Origin: Taxawa tesnikishii (nom. ined.) | Lineage: Eukaryota; Ascomycota; Dothideomycetes; Dothideales | Direction of reading: 5' to 3' | NCBI GenBank assembly: GCA_030247885.1 | Contig: JAPDRO010000004.1 | Span: 992,001-1,056,000 of the forward strand | DNA length: 64,000 bases | Part shown: positions 57,389-64,000 of the stretch, piece by piece | Numbering within the stretch: position 1 is the first letter of the stretch | Layout of the letters: every line of letters starts with the position of its first letter | Translations under genes and position numbers: made by a program | The notes under the pieces: generated by a model | Seen by the model: the letters and a program-made list of their open reading frames with translations, nothing else | What the model was told of the DNA's origin: nothing | Database searches by the model: none

Positions 57389-58498
57389 TCAAGCCTGTGA
57401 CGCAGCCGCAGCGTCACCAGAGAAACTGTTCGCACCGACTGGTTTCCAGCGCGGACGCGGAGATCTCGATCTCTTTGGCAAGGGGATGCGGGAGGTTGTA
57501 ATGTGCCCATTTCCCTGCAGACCGCCACGTTGGGAGCTGTCGCTCCTGCGCTTCCCCTTCCCTTCACCGTTGATTGCCGGGCGGTACGCCGCAAAGTCAG
57601 CCCTGTCCGACAGCCCACCAACAATCTCAACCGCGCAGCATGGCCTCCCGAGGCCCACGAGCAGATCTAGAGTCTCCTGGCTTTCGCGCGCGAAAGCATG
57701 CTTCCTCCTGCCAATATACTCATCCGTGATGTTGCCCATGCAAGTCTTGATAGCTTCTACCTCCTGTTGCATAGCCTCTTGCTGCCTCTTCTTCATATCA
57801 GACAGGAGCTTATCAATGCATGCAGGACATGCAAATCCCTGATCGAGGTCGCGTGGATTGGTGTACTTTGTTCCCGTTGAGACGCGGCAGTTGTAGCCGC
57901 AGACCTCAGGGAGTCCGGTCAACACAAGATGACCACAACCCTCAAGCCGATGGGACAGTGCACCGGAGGTGCAGGGTTCCGCGACATGCGGGTTTGCGTA
58001 GATGGAGGTTCGGGATGGAGCACAGAAGGATTTCCTTGACTTTGGGGTGCCTGGTGTTGATGGGGTCTTGGGGGTCTTCGGTGGCGTTGGTGGTGTCTGG
58101 AGCGATGTGGCAGAGTCCTTGTCCTTCGGTGGGCTCGGTATGTCAACTCTTTTCGACGGACGACGTGGGATTGACGTCGCAGATTTGTTCGCGGCGGTCG
58201 CTCCTCCATTTTTCACTCGCTGGACCGGTATGGACAAAGAGTTTCCATTTGCGGAAATCGGCAGCTTGGGCGGTGAAGACACCCGCGTGGTGCTCGATAG
58301 CAAGGTGGGCTTGCGAGTGGGAGTGCGTGCAGTGAACCGACGACTAGCCATCTTCTCAACGTGGGATGACCAGAGAGCTGTGGGTAAAGGCTGGAAGACA
58401 CCATCCAACCGGTGGATAGCATTTTGTAGTCTTGCGCATATCTCGTCCAGAGAGTGACGCTGTTCCAGAGGCGCAATGTCTGAGATTGGAGCCTGCAT
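57389..58498 (-). CDS. Unknown protein with CGH...CGxNC...CxxC module (paralogue A)
   Basis: 369 residues, single exon. The N-terminal 40 residues are helical (EICARLQNAIHRLDGVFQPL). A basic, Pro/Ser/Thr-rich disordered stretch with a TPKTPSTPGTPKS repeat follows. At about residues 180-240 lies a Cys/His module: HRLEGCGHLVLTGLPEVCGY, NC, then FACPACIDKLL, probably zinc-binding. After it comes a charged helix (DMKKRQQEAMQQEVEAIKTC) and a basic tail. The same module occurs in the divergent neighbour at 59466. I know no named family. The start was chosen as the first ATG in frame. Confidence 0.75.
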   Translation of the reverse strand: MQAPISDIAPLEQRHSLDEICARLQNAIHRLDGVFQPLPTALWSSHVEKMASRRFTARTPTRKPTLLSSTTRVSSPPKLPISANGNSLSIPVQRVKNGGATAANKSATSIPRRPSKRVDIPSPPKDKDSATSLQTPPTPPKTPKTPSTPGTPKSRKSFCAPSRTSIYANPHVAEPCTSGALSHRLEGCGHLVLTGLPEVCGYNCRVSTGTKYTNPRDLDQGFACPACIDKLLSDMKKRQQEAMQQEVEAIKTCMGNITDEYIGRRKHAFARESQETLDLLVGLGRPCCAVEIVGGLSDRADFAAYRPAINGEGKGKRRSDSSQRGGLQGNGHITTSRIPLPKRSRSPRPRWKPVGANSFSGDAAAASQA

Positions 58499-59465
58499 AA
58501 ATTCCGAGACTTTGGAAAGTCATTGCACCTGATTAGGATCCAACGTTCGAGGCAGTAATTGAGTTCCAGTGGTCTCGGTGTGTGAAGTTTATGTGTTGGC
58601 TGAGATGTCGCACGTGGACAAAGGGAAATAAAGACGTAGCATCCGGACAGCTTGTTTCGGTTAGACATGGCCAACAAGCATGGTTCTTTGTTCTTGGCAG
58701 ATAGCTCTGAGGTATTCTGTATGCTTATTAAGGAAAAAGTAGCCAACAGGGGTTAAAAGCTGGTAGGTATGATTTCGTCAGCCTTTCACGATATCTCTGT
58801 GTGAGAGTACCGGGGCGGATCTTGCAGGATGTAGAAAAAGCCTCTGCTGTCGGCAGAGGACTTTTCGCCGGTGTATTGGCCGAAGAGTCTCGGGCTTCGG
58901 AGCACCAAGTCCTCCCCATCGCGGATGATGCTTGTTGCCTAATCGGGCCTGAATGGTCGAATCCCAGCTCCTTGTCGGACACAGACCACAGGCAATGACC
59001 AACCGTACCCGTCCCTTGCAGCAGGACATCGCAGCAACACACTGGTGAACCCGTTTCTCAATCGGCTGTAACGCTTTCACATGCCCATATGCATCTCGGA
59101 TTGTCACCGCTCCGACTCCCACGTTGTTCTTTACACCAGCTGCACGCGCACACGAGTTCACCTTCAAGCGTGTTCACGCCCCATCCAATTGGTAAGCTAA
59201 CGAACACTACCTTAGTCGGTGTTCGTCTCGAGCACCTGATTCCTGCTTAGAAGTTAGCATCTCTCTTTCGACACATCTGATCTAGCTAACTTGAGAAGCA
59301 GCCGCGAAGAACACGCCGTCTCCCTTACCTGGCTCGCTTTTTGTCGCCTTTGTCGCTTTTGTCGCCGCCACCATCGCTGCTGTCTCTGTTGCACTCTCGT
59401 TTGCGCGGCGCGACATTGTTGTCGTAATTTAACGAGCCACCAGCACCACCGCCACCGCCGTCACC
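58499..59465. promoter_or_regulatory. Divergent promoter region, 967 bp, between the two module genes
   Basis: Contains a CT-rich tract and short GTCGCC/CACCGC runs just before the plus-strand gene. No RNA gene or dispersed-repeat copy recognised. Confidence 0.4.
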
Positions 59466-60479
59466 ATGAATCAAGAAGACAGCCTGTTCGTCTCCAAGGA
59501 CGCTGAGATGCCTAACGCGGACAAGGCATCGATGACGTACTGCGCCGCATATCTACACCATCATGATACGCGGGCGCACCATCTTATATGCGGACACACA
59601 GTCCGCGCCAGAAAGTCATTGCCATGTGGCCGCAACTGTAGAGATGCAGAGAAAAAGCATGCTGCCGGAGCCAAGGGACAGAAATTTCTGTGCAAGAAGT
59701 GCCAAAGGGAGACCCCTTGCCTGCGTCTTGACCTCCAGAAAGGCCACCCCACGGAACCAATTTCCGGAAGACTGGTAGACATTGCCGCCACTGCCGCCAC
59801 GGCCGACGATGAGGCATACCACGCTTCCACGAACGGTAGCAGAAGACCAAAGCTTCCTTCGGAGGCCTTTGCTTCCGACCGGCGTAAGTGGGAATCGTAC
59901 CGCCTCCGCAACAACAGCACTCCAGCATTACGCGGCAACAGACAAGCCAACGTTGATGGCAATGGACGGAAGGAGAGAGAAGACCGTGGCTTCGACAACA
60001 AGGATCATGCTCCGTCAGCAGGAGACAGGCTAGTACGCAACCGACCTACCATCGTCCCCATCTTCACGTTCGGTCATCTCGATTCGCAGATTCCCGGACT
60101 CGGTGCGCCTTCTCCAGTCGTTCCGGGACCAGTCGGCTTCTCAATAGGCGATCTAGCTTACATGATGGGCGGTGCTGATCTGTACAACCCGCAAGAGCAA
60201 TACCAGGCAATTATCCAGAAGATGCCGGCGAAGCATATTGCCCAATACGATCCTCGTGCATACAAGAAGTATGGTGGAGCCCTGGACGCTTCGGATATCC
60301 CAGTAGAGGATGATGGCGATATCTATGAGGTGGAAATGAGTGAGCCACCGCAACAGATCGGCGAGTTTGCAGATCAGACGGACAAGGGACTGGTAGCTGA
60401 CGGCCATGAGAGGCTCGAGGACGACGACTACTCGAAAAGTCTGGAAATTGAGGAGGGAGATGGCATGGAAATGGGTTGA
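59466..60479 (+). CDS. Unknown protein with CGH...CGxNC...CxxC module (paralogue B)
   Basis: 337 residues, single exon. Near the N-terminus (about residues 30-80): HHLICGHTVRARKSLPCGRN, C, then QKFLCKKCQRE, the same spacing class of Cys and His as in the divergent gene at 57389-58498. A basic, low-complexity middle follows, then a segment that looks ordered: PTIVPIFTFGHLDSQIPGLG, GFSIGDLAYMMGGADLY, KHIAQYDPRAYKKYGG. The C-terminus is acidic. No signal peptide or catalytic motif is seen. Probably zinc-binding and intracellular. The arrangement suggests that the pair arose by an inverted duplication, now diverged outside the module. Confidence 0.75.
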   Translation: MNQEDSLFVSKDAEMPNADKASMTYCAAYLHHHDTRAHHLICGHTVRARKSLPCGRNCRDAEKKHAAGAKGQKFLCKKCQRETPCLRLDLQKGHPTEPISGRLVDIAATAATADDEAYHASTNGSRRPKLPSEAFASDRRKWESYRLRNNSTPALRGNRQANVDGNGRKEREDRGFDNKDHAPSAGDRLVRNRPTIVPIFTFGHLDSQIPGLGAPSPVVPGPVGFSIGDLAYMMGGADLYNPQEQYQAIIQKMPAKHIAQYDPRAYKKYGGALDASDIPVEDDGDIYEVEMSEPPQQIGEFADQTDKGLVADGHERLEDDDYSKSLEIEEGDGMEMG

Positions 60480-61063
60480 GAGAGTCCAGAAAGCACAAGG
60501 TGACGTAACGCTGATCGGCTCCTGATTTTATGTATCCTGTATAACTCATCCTTTCCGTAACCTCTCGTAGCGAGTACGAAATTTGTATTCCATTGCGCAA
60601 CGGGATTGGATGGACACGCTGCTGGAAGCGAGAGGCTGTCTTCGAACAAACCCTCTTTAGAAGGCGCCCTCGTATGGATGCCGCGCGTTGCCATGAAGCT
60701 TTGCTAAAGGTGGCACAGGTCTTGCTGCTTTCGCTCTCCGCGGGATAGAGTTTGAGATAATCAGATGTTGGTGGCTCACAATAGTTTCGTCCGGTGACAA
60801 CTTGGCGATGGCTCTACGGGCGTTGCACAAGCAGACCGCTCACACGCGTTGCCAGAATTGGAAAGCGTTAGCATAAAGATTCGACTCGACCAAAGGCACA
60901 ATGAAACCTAATCAGAGGTTCCTCCCTGATTGATAGTTTTTGGCATGATTCATCGAGGGCATGAGAGAACGTGCGTTGAGACAATTCGACATACACGGCC
61001 AATTGACAACTTTGCCAACCTGGGCGGCATGTTGCTCTCGAGTCTCTGTCGGCATATATGACT
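60480..61063. other. Intergenic, 584 bp, between convergent genes
   Basis: Only short frames; no repeat or RNA gene recognised. Confidence 0.4.
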
Positions 61064-62250
61064 TTAGGGTGGCGGGTTGAGATCTAGTCCGTCCACAGTC
61101 AGGTGGAATGCATCGTTCCTCGAGTATGAGCCAGCCACATCGAGGTCCAATCTCCCTCGCTCGCAGTCTTGAAAATCTGCATCGACAACCAATAGGCCGC
61201 CATCTTCGACCTCCCATATTGGACCAGCCAATAGCTGACCCATTGGGCCAACGATGCATGAGCCGCCCCTGCTGACAAACTCCTCATCTGCAGGATCCGA
61301 GTTAGCAGTTGGCTTGATGATCTCGGGGTATCATCGATCGCTGAGGAAGAGGAGGACTCAGGCACGGCAGGCAAGACCAGCTCGTGCTGATCCTCCTTAA
61401 ATGTCGACCGTCGACGTCTAGTAGGGCTCCTGTTTGATGTCTCACCAGGTTTGCTGCTGACGGTCGTCGACGCGTCTCCCGTTATCCAATCGGGCAGATG
61501 TTTGCGCTTGACGCATTGATTGGCGCTGAGGACGAATGCTCTGCTCTCCCCGCCGATAGTTCGCATCAGCGGCTCCCAAGTGTCTCTGGCATCAGCTGTA
61601 GGTGCGAGGTATAGGTTGACGTTCTGGCTGTAGAGCGAGTATCGCAGCAGTGGCATGTAATTCTCCCAGCAGATGGCGGCGGCCAAACACAACTTGACAC
61701 CCTTGATTGTCGTCGTCACGGCTCTCAATGTTGATGGCGAGCCTTGGGCCCAGACCAGACGCTCAGAGCCTGTTGGCATGACCTTTCTTCTCTTTCCAAC
61801 ACACCCGTCTCGAGGATCGATGTAGACGACGCCGCAGTATAGACTCCCACCTGCTCTTTCAACCAACCCTGTGACAATGAAAACACCGGTCTCTCTGGCA
61901 ACCTTCTCAAGATATTCTCTCGTTCCATCACCTCTGTGCTCTTGCCCTCTAGCCGTCGGCAACTTGCGGTCTGTCCAATCGTCTCCAGCACCCAGAGGGG
62001 TATCGCCCAGATCCACAGCCTCGTGGAAGTAGCGCAGGAACTGCTCTCTGCCATGATCCGACCTGGCACCAACTGCAGCACCGAAGTTGCAAGTGCGAGG
62101 ATAGCCTCCAAGATAAGCCTCTGGGAACAGGAGCAGATCGATCCCTTGCTGTGCGGCTTGACGCGTCGTCTGAGCTAAGGACTCGAGAGTTGCTGAGAGG
62201 GTTGGCAGGGTGCGCGACTGCGACACTGCGAGCTTGAGAATCTTCGGCAT
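61064..62250 (-). CDS. Nitrilase-type carbon-nitrogen hydrolase, frame broken once
   Basis: 395 residues if one base is restored; single exon. Catalytic triad: [15 protein letters not shown] (Glu), [19 protein letters not shown] (Lys) and [20 protein letters not shown] (Cys). The C-terminal part, [20 protein letters not shown] then [20 protein letters not shown], is typical of fungal nitrilases, which turn nitriles into acids and ammonia. A Ser/Arg-rich insert of about 65 residues lies between [18 protein letters not shown] and the SRGGS block and makes the protein longer than usual. The frame slips in a G4 run at 61325-61328 inside that insert; five bases would restore it. I began at [12 protein letters not shown]; an in-frame upstream extension is not nitrilase-like. 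Confidence 0.88.
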
Positions 62251-62930
62251 GCTGACGACGTTACAGTGTTGGGATAGTCTTTGGCTGTCTGAACACCCTC
62301 CAGGTTGGAGAGGAATCAATGACAGCAATGCGTCTGAATCGAATACGAACCATGAACTCCATCCCCACACCGACATCGTCGCCAAGTCCGTGCCGCGAGC
62401 GGGGCAGACAGTCGAGGCGGGTATCACAACCATCGAGTATTAGAACCAATTATTGAACAAAGTGGTAGGGACGTGTAACAATTCTGTTGGTTCACCACCT
62501 GCAAGTTGGTTTCAAGAGCCATTGTTGAAGCACACAATTTACAATCAACCTTCATCATCGTACGTACCTTTGGTTAAAGCTGGTATGAAGTACCTCGATC
62601 GCAACGTGCCAATGACTCCAACTAGAGAGAAGTACAGTATGTCGCTGCGACCTTTGCCCATTACTTGACATAGCGATTCAGGTCGTTTTAACGCGCGAAC
62701 TCTCTGTCACACGAATACGGACATTGGACTCGAATTGTCTGGACGTTCGAGTCATCCGCTCTCTATTCTTGAAACGCCGTCCTCGTGTACGTATGCTAAG
62801 CCCAAGAAGCGGTAGGCCACGGACGTGGTGTCGGCTGTGTCTAGAGGCACATCGCCACTACCGTTGTCGTCCTGTGCTCCTTGGGAAGGTGTCACGTTCC
62901 CAGGAGGTGGAACATAGGGCCGGAGTATGT
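62251..62930. other. Intergenic, 680 bp
   Basis: Promoter side of the nitrilase. No gene, RNA or repeat recognised. Confidence 0.4.
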
Positions 62931-63440
62931 ATAGCACTTCGACTCCGTCCGACATGCAGACGAAGTCGCATACCCGTATAAATGGTGGCTACGGCACGCA
63001 AAAGACGCTATGGAGAATATTGCCGACGATTTTGATCTGGCCAGCGCTTTCTGGGAAGCTTCATCAAGTCTTCGGAACAATTGGTGGGAAGCGTACAAGA
63101 GGACCTCGACTGAATACGAAGCTCTCGAAAACCTCACGTCTTTACATATCGCCGCATTTTCCGGGTTTCTCCCTCTTATACATGGATTGCTAGAGACTGG
63201 ACACGCTGGCAAGGTCAACGAACGGGACTCTTTGGAACATCAGCCAGTGAGTATTTTAAACGCATGGTTGCGATAACTCGGATGCCTTCCCCAAATCGCT
63301 TGCATGACACTGAGTGACAAGCACTAATGCCGGCGGATGTCGCTTGCAAAGCAACTCATGATAAACACTCTGTGGAACTGAAGATAATAAATCTTCTCCT
63401 TCCATCTTGCGAAACCAACGTTACCGAGTTCTATCTGGAA
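62931..63440 (+). pseudogene. Remnant of a NACHT/ankyrin-repeat (NLR-like) gene
   Basis: After a stop near 62929 the plus strand reads YPYKWWLRHAKDAMENIADD, FDLASAFWEASSSLRNNWWE, then LTSLHIAAFSGFLPLIHGLL and ETGHAGKVNERDS, which resembles the segment of fungal NLR-type proteins where the region after NACHT runs into the first ankyrin repeat. Further on (about 63330-63400, another frame) MPADVACKATHD and a KIINLLL stretch look like a decayed ankyrin repeat. No start, no NACHT P-loop and no long frame exist, so it is a fragment. The rest of the original gene is not in the window. Confidence 0.5.
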
Positions 63441-64000
63441 CGCGTCCCTTGACCTCTTCGGCAAGCAGGTGGTTTGCAGCACCAGTGGTCCGATCATGCC
63501 CGTTCATCCGGAGGTCAATCAAAGCGATTGGGATTATCGTGGAGTGTTATGGAAGAGTGATTCTGTGGCGGCAAACGTGCTCAACCACACCACAGCCAGC
63601 CAAGAGAAAGTCAACAGCCGATGGAAACATGACCACTGCGCTCTGCTACACAAGTTGCCTGCGCATTACCATCATCACAACAAGTACCTGTCACATGCTA
63701 CTGCCAAAAGCGTACCAGGACGCCTTTCTGTTCTGAGGCTTGCAACGGTCGCACGACTACGGTTTCACATACGGCTCGTGTGTAGTCAAAGCCTTTCAGG
63801 CTTCAGGCCCCGAAGAGGAAGGTCGGGTCGTTCACAGTTCGATGTGGAGCTATCAACGCCCCTGCAAGCCCCGCCCCGCTCTGTCACTATCACTGTCACT
63901 GTCATGTCTCGGTTTCATCGGCAGAAGCCGGTACCTGTCGGACTTGCCCTCCGTTGTTGTATTCTCATTTGTTAACACTCGACTCGACGTCATTGTTACA
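63441..64000. other. Unassigned 560 bp at the window end
   Basis: A 168-codon plus-strand frame (63469-63975) covers most of it but has no conserved segment and a biased His/Arg/Ser composition. It contains a TCACTG repeat near 63886-63902. Not called as a gene. Confidence 0.3.

Noticed and set aside
58925-59000. Possible tRNA: a TGGTCGAATCCC stretch resembling a B box
   Set aside because: No matching A box, acceptor stem or cloverleaf can be drawn around it.

Overview
The window is nuclear DNA from a filamentous ascomycete (Pezizomycotina). The evidence is short GT-AG introns, mostly 48-75 bp, often with a CTAAC-like branch site; tightly packed genes on both strands; and fungal-type proteins such as an exo-beta-1,3-glucanase, caleosin, LaeA-like methyltransferase and OTT_1508-like deaminase. 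A Dothideomycete is my guess from protein character, not something the sequence proves. I see about 30 protein genes and no tRNA, rRNA, CRISPR or intact transposon.

Layout. 0-8 kb: 3' part of an MFS sugar transporter, a tiny basic protein, a conserved unknown, a predicted deaminase and a mitochondrial-type lipase. 8-13 kb: housekeeping block with V-ATPase subunit G (VMA10), PET117, a DUF2237 protein, GCN5 and OST5, containing two divergent promoter pairs. 13-19 kb: caleosin and a very large OTU-domain protein with paired N-terminal CxxC modules and a Lys/Gly tail. 19-22 kb: gene-poor. 22-30 kb: GH5 glucanase, RAD1 clamp subunit, a coiled-coil protein and ribosomal protein uS7 (RPS5). 31-38 kb: a YDG/SRA-domain protein, an allantoate-permease-like MFS transporter and tRNA-dihydrouridine synthase 1. 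40-42 kb: an unknown gene built of internally repeated exon and intron units. 43-49 kb: YSH1 (CPSF73) and TAF4, divergent. 50-54 kb: an FAD monooxygenase and a LaeA-like methyltransferase, divergent, a possible small metabolic pair. 55-60 kb: an unknown protein and two divergent genes sharing one Cys/His module. 61-64 kb: a nitrilase-type hydrolase and the remnant of a NACHT/ankyrin-type gene.

Two patterns cut across the genes. First, eleven genes, including GCN5, YSH1, TAF4, OST5 and DUS1, are interrupted by 17 single-base indels, nearly all one-base losses and most beside a short base run. Restoring one base at each gives ordinary full-length proteins, and in every case the exon lengths then sum to a multiple of three. 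This looks like consensus error in the assembly rather than gene loss. Second, a degenerate non-coding repeat with two conserved modules and a unit of about 300 bp occurs in intergenic DNA at 2.4, 26.5-26.9, 35.3, 49.2-50.1 and 56.6-57.1 kb, in both orientations and partly in tandem. I do not recognise it.

The most unusual proteins are the OTU protein (15.3-19.3 kb), the repeat-exon gene (40.2-42.0 kb) and the paired CGH-module genes (57.4-60.5 kb).
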